Positions 1-7,171 of a stretch of DNA of 40,791 nt are shown piece after piece (the first letter of the stretch is position 1; each line of letters opens with the position of its first letter). The notes beneath the pieces are model-generated. The model was not told where the DNA came from. It saw only the letters and a list, made by a program, of their open reading frames with translations, and searched no databases. Position numbers and translations under genes: made by a program. The stretch comes from SM1-73 sp964588305 (lineage in GTDB: Bacteria; Zixibacteria; MSB-5A5; SM1-73), in NCBI GenBank assembly GCA_964588305.1, contig CAZPOP010000024.1, forward strand, positions 1-40,791, written 5' to 3'.

Positions 1-254
1 CCGCATATGACTTTTCTCACCTTCCTGAAGCCATATTTGTCCACGATTGCCTGGGAGCAATAGCCCAGATAATCCTCGGGGACGGCTACGACGATTTCGT
101 CAACAAGTTCACACCGTTCAAATTTGTCCACCGTATGGGCCAGTACGGGTTTGTCTTTTAACATCAAGAACTGCTTGGGAAGCTTCCTCTCAGAATCAGC
201 TGCTATGATTCTTTTCCCCTGCCCTCCGGCGGCTATGATGGCTATTGTTTTCAT
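1..254 (-). CDS. ispD: IspD, 2-C-methyl-D-erythritol 4-phosphate cytidylyltransferase (N-terminal part, runs off window)
   Basis: I translated this by hand from an ATG at 254; 84 codons are in the window and the rest lies beyond base 1. The start reads MKTIAIIAAGGQGKRI, the nucleotidyltransferase loop (AAGxGxR), followed by LPKQFLMLKDKPVLAHTV, which is the PKQF/xxGKPVLxHT pattern of IspD. By family knowledge it makes CDP-methylerythritol from CTP and MEP in the non-mevalonate isoprenoid pathway, in the cytoplasm. It follows queA by 81 bases, with a hairpin between them. Other sugar-nucleotide transferases share the first loop, but the PKQF motif favours IspD. The C-terminal half, where the second substrate site lies, cannot be seen. 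Confidence 0.85.
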   Translation of the reverse strand, partial: MKTIAIIAAGGQGKRIIAADSERKLPKQFLMLKDKPVLAHTVDKFERCELVDEIVVAVPEDYLGYCSQAIVDKYGFRKVRKVIC

Positions 255-268
255 TTGAGTCTATCTGT

Positions 269-293
269 CAGCGGAGCCGTAAAGGCTCCGCTG
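269..293. repeat. perfect hairpin, REP-like
   Basis: A 10-bp perfect inverted repeat (CAGCGGAGCC / GGCTCCGCTG) with a 5-base loop lies between queA and ispD. There is no U-tract on either side, so it is more likely a REP-type hairpin or an mRNA-stabilising stem than an intrinsic terminator. Confidence 0.6.
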
Positions 294-300
294 CGCCAGA

Positions 301-327
301 CATTCGTTTCATCCGTTTAATCCGTTG
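301..327. repeat. degenerate CGGATTAA tandem tract, copy 1
   Basis: On the minus strand this reads as about three near-copies of a 9-10 base word (CAACGGATTAAACGGATGAA). It begins 8 bases after the queA stop codon. The same tract follows ruvA, the SprA-like gene and a DUF5683 gene in this window. Confidence 0.65.
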
Positions 328-335
328 AGGGTTGA

Positions 336-1376
336 TTAGATAATCAACATCGCATCGCCATAACTGTAGAATCTATAACTTTCCTTAATTGCCTCCTGGT
401 ATGCTTTCAGGATCAGCTCCTTTGTCGCAAGAGCCGAGACCAGCAAAAGCAAAGTCGATCTGGGCAGATGAAAGTTGGTGATCAGAGAATCGACCACCCT
501 AAACCTATACGGAGGATAGATGAACTTCTTCGTCCAACCGGACTTGGGTTGAATTCGATGAGGTTCTGAATCAGCCGCCGTCTCCAAAGCTCTGACAGTG
601 GTGGTTCCCACCGCCACGATCCTTTTACCATTCTCTTTGACCTGATTTATCCTGTCAGCGGAGGATTGGTCGATTCTGAAGTACTCCGATTCGAGTTTGT
701 GATCTTCAGGATTATCCACCCTGACCGGTCTGAAGCTATCCCACCCCACGTGCAAGGTTATGGGAATTATTTGGATACCTTTCTCTTCGATTCCTTTGAG
801 TAAGTCTTCGGTAAAATGAAGACCCGCCGTGGGTGCCGCCACCGCACCTTTTTCCTTGGCATAGATGGTCTGATAGCGACCTTTGTCCTGTGGTTCTGGT
901 TCTCTTCTTATGTAAGGGGGAAGCGGAATTTTTCCAATCTGCTCCAGAACCTCAAAAAGATCAACATCGAACATAAATCTTGCCAGCCGGCTTCCCGACT
1001 CTGTCCTTTCCAAAATCTGGCAGCGCAACTTGCCCTGGTTAAACGAAATCACGGAACCCGGAGGAGCCTTTTTGCCCGGCTTGGCCAAAACCTCCCAGGT
1101 GCTGTCTTTGGAATTTTTGAGAAATAGGATTTCGACTTTCGCCTGGTTCTCTTCATTTATCCCGTACAACCGCGCCGGGAAGACCCTGGTCCGATTGATG
1201 ACCAAACCATCCCCCTCCTCAAGATAATCAACGATCTGATAGAAATGTTTGTGCTCAAGGACCCCGGTTTCTCTCTGCAAAACTAAAAGCCGGGAGTGGT
1301 CTCTCCTCTCAGCAGGATAATAAGCGATCAGATCTTTAGGTAGTGGATAATCGAAATCTTTTAAGGATATGCTCAT
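336..1376 (-). CDS. queA: QueA, S-adenosylmethionine:tRNA ribosyltransferase-isomerase
   Basis: 346 residues, full length for the family (about 340-355). It opens with LKDFDYPLPKDLIAYYPAERRDHSRLLVL, the classic QueA N-terminus, and keeps GAVAAPTAGLHFTEDLL and VGTTTVRALE in the middle and TNFHLPRSTLLLLVSAL near the end. By family knowledge it moves the ribosyl part of SAM onto 7-aminomethyl-7-deazaguanine in tRNA (Asp, Asn, His, Tyr), giving epoxyqueuosine. Its ATG overlaps the stop of the DUF2905 gene (ATGA), so the two are probably translationally coupled. queH, the gene for the enzyme acting on the QueA product, lies just upstream in the same run of genes. Confidence 0.97.
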   Translation of the reverse strand: MSISLKDFDYPLPKDLIAYYPAERRDHSRLLVLQRETGVLEHKHFYQIVDYLEEGDGLVINRTRVFPARLYGINEENQAKVEILFLKNSKDSTWEVLAKPGKKAPPGSVISFNQGKLRCQILERTESGSRLARFMFDVDLFEVLEQIGKIPLPPYIRREPEPQDKGRYQTIYAKEKGAVAAPTAGLHFTEDLLKGIEEKGIQIIPITLHVGWDSFRPVRVDNPEDHKLESEYFRIDQSSADRINQVKENGKRIVAVGTTTVRALETAADSEPHRIQPKSGWTKKFIYPPYRFRVVDSLITNFHLPRSTLLLLVSALATKELILKAYQEAIKESYRFYSYGDAMLII

Positions 1377-1609
1377 TTTCTAAACCAGAGAAAAAACGCC
1401 GAGAGCAGAATCGAAAGGAGGATACTCACCAGGATACATGTGACTATGGGGAAATGGAATTCAAAGCTTCTCTTCTGAACCTGAATATCTCCGGGGAGCT
1501 TTCCTAAGAAGCCGATCTTATTAAAGATGAGCAGGATGACGCCAGTGAGTATCAGCAAAACCCCGAAGGCGATTAACATTTTGCCGATGCTGGCAAACAT
1601 AACGTACAA
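1373..1609 (-). CDS. DUF2905 family small membrane protein
   Basis: 78 residues with two hydrophobic segments (about residues 8-30 and 55-73) around the conserved GKLPGDIQVQKRSFEFHFP block typical of DUF2905. The function is unknown; members are small inner-membrane proteins often found beside ruvB and queA, as here. The first possible start is a TTG at 1609 with AAAGG about 5 bases upstream; an ATG at 1600 (MFASIGKM) is the alternative. It sits 9 bases after queH and overlaps queA by 4 bases, so it is very likely in the same operon. Confidence 0.85.
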   Translation of the reverse strand: MYVMFASIGKMLIAFGVLLILTGVILLIFNKIGFLGKLPGDIQVQKRSFEFHFPIVTCILVSILLSILLSAFFLWFRK

Positions 1610-1618
1610 AGGGACCTT

Positions 1619-2182
1619 TTAAACCACACTCTTCTTGGTACTCTCAACCTTATTTTTCTTAAGATAACGTTCTTTTTCGCTGAAGATACAGCCGCAGTAT
1701 TTCTGGCTATATAAATCCAGTTTCTTAGCTTCGTTTTTCCCTTCGTAAAATCCCGGTCGGAAATCCCGATAAACAAAGTCTATACTCAGATCTTTCCCGA
1801 TTTTTTCCCCGATCTCCTTGATCAGCGCATGCTTCTGATAGGGACTTACCAAAAGGGTGGTGGTGAAAGCATCGAAGCCTTCCTGGATTGCCCAATTGGC
1901 GGTCTTAATAAGTCTTATCTTATAGCAAAAGCTGCAGCGGTTCTCCACATCGTTCATGACTGCCTTAAGATATTTCTCCAGATCGTATGAATCTTTATAA
2001 AACACGGAAAACGATTTCAGCGACTCGAATGCCCTCACCGCATTCAGTCTGTTTTGGTATTCGGTGTAAGGATGGATGTTTGGATTATACCAAAATCCTG
2101 AAACCTGATGCCCTTGCCCGGAGAGGATTTTTAGAGGATAAGGTGTGCAATGAGCACAACAGACGTGTAAGAGAATTTTCAT
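1619..2182 (-). CDS. queH: QueH, epoxyqueuosine reductase
   Basis: 187 residues, DUF208/QueH family. The N-terminus MKILLHVCCAHCTPYP holds the Cys-Cys-x-x-Cys cluster ligands; further cysteines are in NRCSFCYKIRL (middle) and YCGCIFSE (near the C-terminus), as expected for the Fe-S and metal centre. By family knowledge it reduces epoxyqueuosine to queuosine in tRNA and replaces the cobalamin-dependent QueG. Its place two genes before queA, which makes epoxyqueuosine, supports the call. Use of QueH rather than QueG fits an anaerobe. No strong ribosome binding site is seen before the ATG; a REP cluster separates it from ruvB. Confidence 0.94.
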   Translation of the reverse strand: MKILLHVCCAHCTPYPLKILSGQGHQVSGFWYNPNIHPYTEYQNRLNAVRAFESLKSFSVFYKDSYDLEKYLKAVMNDVENRCSFCYKIRLIKTANWAIQEGFDAFTTTLLVSPYQKHALIKEIGEKIGKDLSIDFVYRDFRPGFYEGKNEAKKLDLYSQKYCGCIFSEKERYLKKNKVESTKKSVV

Positions 2183-2202
2183 TTTATCAAAGAAAAGGTG
2201 GT

Positions 2203-2287
2203 GGCAAAGCTTGTTGTAGCAAAGCGGAAATCCCGCTTCTGCGGGGCTTTGCCCTGAATATCAGGGTCGAGCAAGCTCGACCACTAC
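2203..2287. repeat. REP-like hairpin cluster (copy A of the GCAAAGC repeat)
   Basis: The block starts with GCAAAGCTTGTTGTAGC and ends with GCTTTGC, enclosing a CCCGC / GCGGG hairpin; it is related to copies at 4143 and 40553. It is followed by two more hairpins, CCCTGA / TCAGGG and GGTCGAGC / GCTCGACC, and on the minus strand begins with GTAGT. GTAG heads are a known hallmark of REP sequences mobilised by RAYT proteins. It fills the ruvB-queH gap. Confidence 0.7.
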
Positions 2288-2297
2288 ACTTTGCCTT

Positions 2298-3317
2298 TCA
2301 TAACAATCTTGCTTGGGTATCTTTATCGTGTTTTATTCCCAGATGTTTGTAGGCTAACTCGGTGGCGGTCCTCCCCCGGGGGGTACGGTTCAAAAGCCCC
2401 TCCTGGATCAAGAATGGTTCATAAATCTCCTCAATGGTTTCCCCCTCTTCTCCTACTGCTACCGCCAAGGTATTTATTCCCACGGGCCCGCCTTTGAACT
2501 TGTGAATTATCACCTCCATAATCTTTTTGTCCATCTCGTCTAAGCCCAACTCATCCACATCCAGCATTAACAAAGCATCGTAGGCAACGTCCTTGTCAAT
2601 TTCCCCCTTGGCTTTGACCTGGGCATAATCTCTAACCCTACGAAGAAGCCGGTTTGCCACCCGGGGAGTGCCTCTCGATCTCCTGGCGATCTCCACCGCT
2701 CCTTCTTCGGTTATCGTGATATCAAGGATTTTGGCTGATCTCAAAACGATCTTATACAGATCCTCCGGCTGATAGAAATCCAATCTACCCACCACCCCGA
2801 ATCTGGCTCTCAACGGTGAAGTCAAAAGGCCAGCCCGGGTGGTGGCTCCAATCAGGGTGAAGGGATGCAAAGAAAGCTTGACCGAACGAGCCGCCGGACC
2901 TTTGTCTATCATCACGTCAAACTTAAAATCCTCCATGGCGGGATACAGGTGCTCTTCCACCACATGATTCAGTCTATGAATCTCGTCGATGAACAAGACC
3001 TGCTTATCACCCAGATTGGTCAGAATTCCAGCTAAATCGCCGGGACGTTCCAACACCGGTCCGGAAGTCGTTTTGATATCCGCCTCCATCTCCCTGGCGA
3101 TTATATTCGCCAGGGTGGTCTTGCCCAGGCCGGGCGGGCCATAAAACAGAACATGATCCAAAGGTTCTTTTCTTCTTTTGGCCGCCTCGATGAAGACCTT
3201 CAGGTTTTCCTTGATCTTCTCCTGCCCCACAAACTCATCGAATCTCGATGGTCTCAAGGTGAGATCATATTCTAATTCATCCTCTAACCTGTCAGGAACC
3301 GTAACCCTTTGCGTCAA
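2298..3317 (-). CDS. ruvB: RuvB, Holliday junction branch-migration DNA helicase
   Basis: 339 residues, standard RuvB length. Walker A is GPPGLGKTT (about residues 60-68), Walker B is FIDEIHR, sensor 1 is IGATTRAGLL, the arginine-finger region is SPLRARFG, and the C-terminal winged helix contains GINTLAVAVGEEGETIEEIYEPFLIQ. By family knowledge it forms hexameric AAA+ motors that, with RuvA, drive branch migration of Holliday junctions. The start is a TTG at 3317; a GAGAG stretch 8-12 bases upstream may serve as the binding site. It follows ruvA with a 96-base gap that holds a CGGATTAA tract. Confidence 0.98.
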   Translation of the reverse strand: MTQRVTVPDRLEDELEYDLTLRPSRFDEFVGQEKIKENLKVFIEAAKRRKEPLDHVLFYGPPGLGKTTLANIIAREMEADIKTTSGPVLERPGDLAGILTNLGDKQVLFIDEIHRLNHVVEEHLYPAMEDFKFDVMIDKGPAARSVKLSLHPFTLIGATTRAGLLTSPLRARFGVVGRLDFYQPEDLYKIVLRSAKILDITITEEGAVEIARRSRGTPRVANRLLRRVRDYAQVKAKGEIDKDVAYDALLMLDVDELGLDEMDKKIMEVIIHKFKGGPVGINTLAVAVGEEGETIEEIYEPFLIQEGLLNRTPRGRTATELAYKHLGIKHDKDTQARLL

Positions 3318-3375
3318 AATCTACTCTCTTTTTCTTGTCGGGTAGCCCGCCTTCGGTTCGCAACCCCACCCATGC

Positions 3376-3411
3376 GTCTTCATCCGTTTAATCTGCTTAA
3401 TCCGTTGACCC
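3376..3411. repeat. degenerate CGGATTAA tandem tract, copy 2
   Basis: On the minus strand the words ACGGATTAAGC, AGATTAA and ACGGATGA follow one another, starting 2-4 bases after the ruvA stop codon. Same family as the tracts at 301, 12415 and 18651. Confidence 0.65.
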
Positions 3412-3413
3412 TT

Positions 3414-4016
3414 TTACTTGGCGTACTTAAGTGCCCTCTTTATCAACTCCTCGACTGGCAAACTTTCTTCACTTTCGGGATTTGCCTTCTGGACAGCTTT
3501 TCGGGCGTCCAGCTTGTTATACCCAAGAGAAACCAATGCCGAAACAGCCTCTTCCTCAACAGGTGCTCCCATTCTCTCCCCAGCTTCTATTCCTTTCTCA
3601 ATCCCCAGATCCATCTTGCCCAGCTTCTCCTTCAGCTCCAAAATCAATCTTTGTGCGGTCTTCTTTCCCACCCCGGAGATGTGGGTCAAAACGTCCAAAT
3701 CCTCTGCCAGAACCGATCTTTGAAAATCCTGCACTGGGATAGAGGAGAGTATTCCCAGAGCCACCCTCGGTCCCACCCCGCTTACAGAGATCAGCAGCTC
3801 AAAAAGCCCTTTTTCATGTTTGGATGCGAAACCATAGAGCTTCAACTCATCCTCTCTTACATACTGGTAGGTCAAAACCTTGACGGTCTGGCCAACTTCT
3901 CCGATACCGGCGTAGCTGGAGACCGGAATGTTTATGGAATATCCGATCCCATTGACTCCCAAAATCAGATGAGTCGGATTCTTTTCGATTATCTTTCCTT
4001 CTAAATAAGCAATCAA
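3414..4016 (-). CDS. ruvA: RuvA, Holliday junction-binding subunit
   Basis: 200 residues. It opens with MIAYLEGKIIEKNPTHLIL (OB-fold, domain I), has helix-hairpin-helix repeats around VSGVGPRVALGIL and ISGVGKKTAQRLILELKEKL (domain II), and a C-terminal domain III (VSALVSLGYNKLDARKAV) that contacts RuvB. The start codon is TTG at 4016, which gives exactly the usual MIAYLEG N-terminus; only a weak purine run lies upstream. By family knowledge RuvA tetramers bind the four-way junction and load RuvB. Its neighbours ruvC and ruvB complete the RuvABC resolvasome. Confidence 0.97.
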   Translation of the reverse strand: MIAYLEGKIIEKNPTHLILGVNGIGYSINIPVSSYAGIGEVGQTVKVLTYQYVREDELKLYGFASKHEKGLFELLISVSGVGPRVALGILSSIPVQDFQRSVLAEDLDVLTHISGVGKKTAQRLILELKEKLGKMDLGIEKGIEAGERMGAPVEEEAVSALVSLGYNKLDARKAVQKANPESEESLPVEELIKRALKYAK

Positions 4017-4078
4017 GTTCGCTCTTAGTCTATCTTTGTCAGTCGAGGATGCCCTATCCTTGCCTATTATCCCTTTTT

Positions 4079-4140
4079 GATCGGGGTGAAGGCACCCCGA
4101 TCCAACACTTCGAAAACGCGAGACAAATCTCGCTACTCCG
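4079..4140. repeat. tandem REP-like hairpins between ruvA and ruvC
   Basis: Two perfect hairpins in a row: GATCGGGGTG / CACCCCGATC (4079-4102) and GCGAGA / TCTCGC (4118-4133), running into the palindrome TACTCCGGAGTA. On the minus strand the second begins GTAGCGAGATTTGTCTCGC, i.e. a GTAG head plus stem, the usual REP form. The ruvC stop codon lies inside this block. Confidence 0.7.
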
Positions 4141-4726
4141 GAGTAGCAGAGCTTGTCGTAGCGGAGAGGAGATCCCGCCTTTGCGGGGCCCTGCTTTTTT
4201 CTGATTGTGATTTGGCGCAGAGATCAACTTTTCGGTATCCTGCAAAAACTTCTTTCTTCTTAATTTTCTGCGCATGGCATAAGGCCACAGCCAAAGCATC
4301 GGCTGCATCTTCAGGCTCAGGTAAGCTCTTCAGTCCCAGAAGATTTCTGACCATGTATTGCACTTGGTGCTTGGAGGCATTTCCCCGTCCCACGATGGAA
4401 CATTTAACCTCTTTGGGAGAGTATTCCCATACGGATATTTTCGCACAAGCTGCGGCCAGGATTGCCACCCCCCTGGCTTGACCCATAACCAGGGCCGACT
4501 TGGCATTCTTGCTGTAGAAGGTCTCCTCTATGGCGAATTCATCTGGGTCCTTTTCGGCTATGATCCGGGATAAGCCTTCAAAAATTTGTTTCAACTTCTC
4601 GGAAAGAGGCTTTTTTGAATCCGTTCTGATGACCCCAAAATCCATTAAAACGCTTGTTTGGCGGTTGGATTTAACTAAGCCATATCCGGTCGCCATGCTT
4701 CCTGGATCGACGCCCATGATTACCAA
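4133..4726 (-). CDS. ruvC: RuvC, Holliday junction resolvase (C-terminal tail encoded by a repeat)
   Basis: 197 residues from a TTG at 4726. This start is chosen because GAGAGGG lies 7 bases upstream and it yields (M)VIMGVDPGSMATGYGLV, aligning with the usual RuvC start; an open frame continues 50 codons further to a GTG that overlaps the yebC stop, but that part (Arg/Gly rich) has no RuvC features. Acidic catalytic residues are seen in GVDPGS, AIEETFYSKNAKSALVMGQARG and EPEDAADALAVALCHA. By family knowledge it cuts Holliday junctions bound by RuvAB. Usual RuvC length is about 160-175; the last 25 or so residues here are read through the REP-like repeat at 4143-4196. Confidence 0.93.
   Translation of the reverse strand: MVIMGVDPGSMATGYGLVKSNRQTSVLMDFGVIRTDSKKPLSEKLKQIFEGLSRIIAEKDPDEFAIEETFYSKNAKSALVMGQARGVAILAAACAKISVWEYSPKEVKCSIVGRGNASKHQVQYMVRNLLGLKSLPEPEDAADALAVALCHAQKIKKKEVFAGYRKVDLCAKSQSEKSRAPQRRDLLSATTSSATPE
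4143..4196. repeat. GCAAAGC/CCCGC repeat, copy B, inside the ruvC 3' end
   Basis: GTAGCAGAGCTTGTCGTAGC followed by the GATCCCGCCTTTGCGGGG hairpin, closely related to copies at 2203 and 40553. This copy lies within the ruvC reading frame and supplies its last codons. Confidence 0.75.
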
Positions 4727-4872
4727 GTCTTTTCCCTCTCGGCGCGAGCTTACCATCCGTTCAAGCAGACGCTTGCCCGTCCGGGCACGGTGAATCCGCG
4801 CTTCCTCATTTGCCGCTCCCCGACCTTGACCCTCTGCGCCTCGCCTCTTGCCCCCTGAAACTTGACCTTTTA

Positions 4873-5622
4873 TCACGCGCTCATTCTCTCCATGATCTCC
4901 GTTGCGATATCGAAGTTAGCATACACCTTTTGCACGTCATCGTGATCTTCCAACTCCTCCACTAATCTCAACATCTGCTCGGCTGTCTTGCTTTCCAGTT
5001 TTATGGTCGTCTGAGGTATCATGGTAAGTTCCGCTTGGCTGTACGGGATTTTCTCGCCGTCCAAAGCTTGCTTTACTGCCTCGAATTTGTCGAACGGGGT
5101 GACGATCTCGAAACAGTCCTCCTCCAATTTCATGTCCAAAGCCCCCGCATTCAAAACGGTCTCCATCAACTCTTCCTCGTCTACTGACTTTTTGTCAATC
5201 TGTATCAGCCCCTTCTTATCGAACATCCATCCCACGCAACCGACCTCTCCTAAGTTTCCGCCGTTGCGTGCGAGGATGTGCCTGACATCGGAGACCGCTC
5301 GATTCCTGTTGTCGGTCAGAACCTCCACCAAAACTGCTACTCCACCCGGACCGTATCCTTCGTAGCTAACCTCCTCATAGGAGACTCCGGGGAGCTCGCC
5401 GGTTCCTTTCTTTATGGCTCTTTCGATGTTGGCGGCAGGCATGTTCGCGGCTTTGGCGGCTTGAATGGCGGCTCTTAATCTCGAATTACTCTCCGGATCC
5501 CCCCCTCCGTCTCTTGCGGAAACGGTGATCTCCTTTATGACCTTGGTGAAGACCTTCCCCCGTTCCGCATCGGCCTTGCCCTTTTTGCGTTTGATGGTGC
5601 TCCATTTAGAGTGTCCGGACAT
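4873..5622 (-). CDS. YebC/PmpR family protein (DUF28)
   Basis: 249 residues, typical length. The N-terminus MSGHSKWSTIKRKKGKADAERGKVFTKVIKEI is diagnostic, with GGDPESNSRLRAAIQAAKAANMP after it and VEELEDHDDVQKVYANFD at the C-terminus. The family was first described as a transcriptional regulator; more recent work on YebC-type proteins links them to translation of difficult sequences, so the exact role here is open. A very good ribosome binding site (GGAGG, 5 bases before the ATG) is present. Its position directly before ruvC is widely conserved in bacteria. Confidence 0.95.
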   Translation of the reverse strand: MSGHSKWSTIKRKKGKADAERGKVFTKVIKEITVSARDGGGDPESNSRLRAAIQAAKAANMPAANIERAIKKGTGELPGVSYEEVSYEGYGPGGVAVLVEVLTDNRNRAVSDVRHILARNGGNLGEVGCVGWMFDKKGLIQIDKKSVDEEELMETVLNAGALDMKLEEDCFEIVTPFDKFEAVKQALDGEKIPYSQAELTMIPQTTIKLESKTAEQMLRLVEELEDHDDVQKVYANFDIATEIMERMSA

Positions 5623-5789
5623 TTTTACCTCCGAGCTTTGTCTTTAAGGTATATTGCTCTTCAATCCTTAAAGTTAACACGCTTTCAGCCAAAACGCAAC
5701 AGGAATTTCGCAGAATCGGCGAAAACAGAAATGCTGATCCTTTCAAAAAATCAGCATTTGGCAAACAAAATTCTTGCGAGCTCAAAAAC

Positions 5790-6107
5790 CTATTTTAGAA
5801 AAACTGAAAGGCCTGTGTTAATTCCAAAATTGTCTGTTGTCAAATCTTCTATGCCCGCGGTATTTGTCCAGCGTTGATAGAAAATCTCACTTCGCAGAGC
5901 CCCTTTCTCCGTTAGGAAAGTTTTTATTCCAGCACTAAAGCTGGGGAATATCATAGTAGTTTTGAGATCCTTGGCGCCTGTTCCAGAGTTCATCAGAAAC
6001 GCAAAGCCACCAGAAATAAAAGGAATAGTCTGACCCTGACCTTCAAAATTGTAGGATAGATTGAAAGTGCCAACAGAAATTTGACCTGATTCTATGTGTT
6101 TTGAAAT
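5790..6107 (-). pseudogene. C-terminal remnant of an outer-membrane beta-barrel protein
   Basis: An open frame of 105 codons (TGA just before 6107, TAG at 5790) encodes alternating beta-barrel-like sequence: QISVGTFNLSYNFEGQG, TIPFISGGFAFLMNSGTG, SAGIKTFLTEKGALRSEIF and NFGINTGLSVFLK. There is no signal peptide, no good start and no ribosome binding site; upstream the terminator of the next gene begins. It looks like the second half of a small barrel protein whose first half was lost, perhaps when the neighbouring paralogue was duplicated. An internal ATG at 5993 could still give 67 residues, but this is unlikely to be functional. Confidence 0.6.
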
Positions 6108-6138
6108 TCATCCCCAAGACAATCGTGTTGATCATGCA

Positions 6139-6178
6139 TAAAAAAATAGCCCCAGGAACAATATGCTTCGGGGCTATT
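6139..6178 (-). terminator. intrinsic terminator after the 6198-6809 barrel gene
   Basis: Stem AATAGCCCC / GGGGCTATT (9 bp, 6145-6153 with 6170-6178) followed on the minus strand by a run of seven T. It is closely similar in sequence to the terminator at 9309-9347, so it was duplicated with the gene. Confidence 0.9.
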
Positions 6179-6197
6179 TCCGAAAAAGTTCTTTCTC

Positions 6198-6809
6198 TTA
6201 TTTCACTCCTAAGTAGAAGTTGAGTCCTGCATAAACGTTGACATAGGTGGTGCTTTCACCCTCGGTGAAGATCATGTGGAATCTTGCTCCGGCATCCAAA
6301 GCCAGATTGTCTTGAAAGAAATGCTCCACTCCTCCACCTACATTGATCCCCGGCTTGCCATCTCCCTCCTCTGGTATATAGAAACCACCCCCACCAGTTA
6401 AATAAGGACAGGTCTTCTTCTCTGGAGAGAGGGTATAGAGAACGTTAGCCAGAATGCCAGTCCAATGATAGCCCTCACTGGCACTAGCCGAATAACCTCC
6501 GGCAGTTGCTTTAACCTCAGCGCTCCCTGCTTGATAATGAAAAGCACCCATCAAGGCCAGATTCGGATTAAGCCCGTATTTCACCTTCCCCCCAAAACTA
6601 AAGGTGACCTTATTTTCGAATTTATATCCGATGAAACCCAGCGTCGGGTCGTGATAGCCAAATTCCTGCTCTTTGAAAACATCTCCAAATCCAAAGGAAT
6701 ATCCAAGACAGCCTCCCAAGGCAAATTTGCCGGTTCGATCTATAGCGGATGCGGAGGTGAATGAAACCAAAACAAATAACAGAGTAAACAATAATGATAG
6801 TTTTTTCAT
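6198..6809 (-). CDS. small outer-membrane beta-barrel protein (paralogue 1)
   Basis: 203 residues with a clear signal peptide (MKKLSLLFTLLFVLVSFTSASA, cleavage after ASA). The mature part is glycine- and aromatic-rich with alternating strands and ends AGLNFYLGVK, as in 8-stranded OmpA/OprF-like or OMP_b-brl barrels. It is a paralogue of the gene at 9367 (shared GYSFGFGD, GLNPN, HYQAGSAEV, YIPEEGDGKPGINVGGGVEHFF, ARFHMIFTEG). GAGGG lies upstream of the ATG. The 5' leader and 3' terminator are also shared with that paralogue. The role is unknown; such proteins are structural or diffusion barrels of the outer membrane. Confidence 0.85.
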   Translation of the reverse strand: MKKLSLLFTLLFVLVSFTSASAIDRTGKFALGGCLGYSFGFGDVFKEQEFGYHDPTLGFIGYKFENKVTFSFGGKVKYGLNPNLALMGAFHYQAGSAEVKATAGGYSASASEGYHWTGILANVLYTLSPEKKTCPYLTGGGGFYIPEEGDGKPGINVGGGVEHFFQDNLALDAGARFHMIFTEGESTTYVNVYAGLNFYLGVK

Positions 6810-7108
6810 TTCTTATCCCTCATTTCTAGAGTTCACAATTGAAATTCATCAAAGCAAAGGAATTCTACTTAAGTTATCACCTCCTTTGTTTTAGTAGCTC
6901 GGGCTTCCATTGATGACAAATGCGTAAGAATACCTCGCATTCTTTGCTTTCTCGGGCAGGCCTATGTCAACCCGACCCACCCCTTCCCTTTGCTTCGGGC
7001 GGGGATTGAGAACCCCGCCCGATCAATGGTTCGACAGACCCCGAACCGTGTGGCTCGGGGCAAACTCACCATAATATAGAAAACCCGCCTTATTCCTTGT
7101 TTTAGACT
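6810..7108 (-). promoter_or_regulatory. 5' region of the 6198-6809 gene: conserved leader, hairpins, possible operator
   Basis: No gene seen. On the minus strand a leader of about 100 bases resembles the leader of the paralogue at 9978 and contains AAAGGAGGTGATAAC (about 6881-6893), an extended Shine-Dalgarno-like word some 70-80 bases before the start codon. Further upstream are an inverted repeat AAGAAT-7-ATTCTT (6926-6944), a strong hairpin CGGGCGGGG / CCCCGCCCG (6996-7021) and CCCCGA / TCGGGG (7039-7060). A TATATT/TATTAT at about 7070-7080 could be a -10 box, but I see no convincing -35. Confidence 0.45.
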
Positions 7109-7151
7109 AAACCCATCCCGGAAAAGCTAGAAAAATCCTCGGGATGGGTTT
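7109..7151 (-). terminator. probable terminator after the 7172-7846 gene
   Basis: A 12-bp perfect stem AAACCCATCCCG / CGGGATGGGTTT (7109-7120 with 7140-7151) with a 19-base loop. Only a short T-run follows on the minus strand, so it may be a weak terminator or a 3' stabilising hairpin. Confidence 0.6.
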
Positions 7152-7171
7152 ATGTTCCAAAAATTCCAAAC

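Noticed and set aside
4727..4876. 50-residue N-terminal extension of RuvC from a GTG overlapping yebC
   Set aside because: Arg/Gly-rich sequence with no RuvC similarity; the TTG at 4726 has a binding site at the right distance and gives the standard N-terminus.
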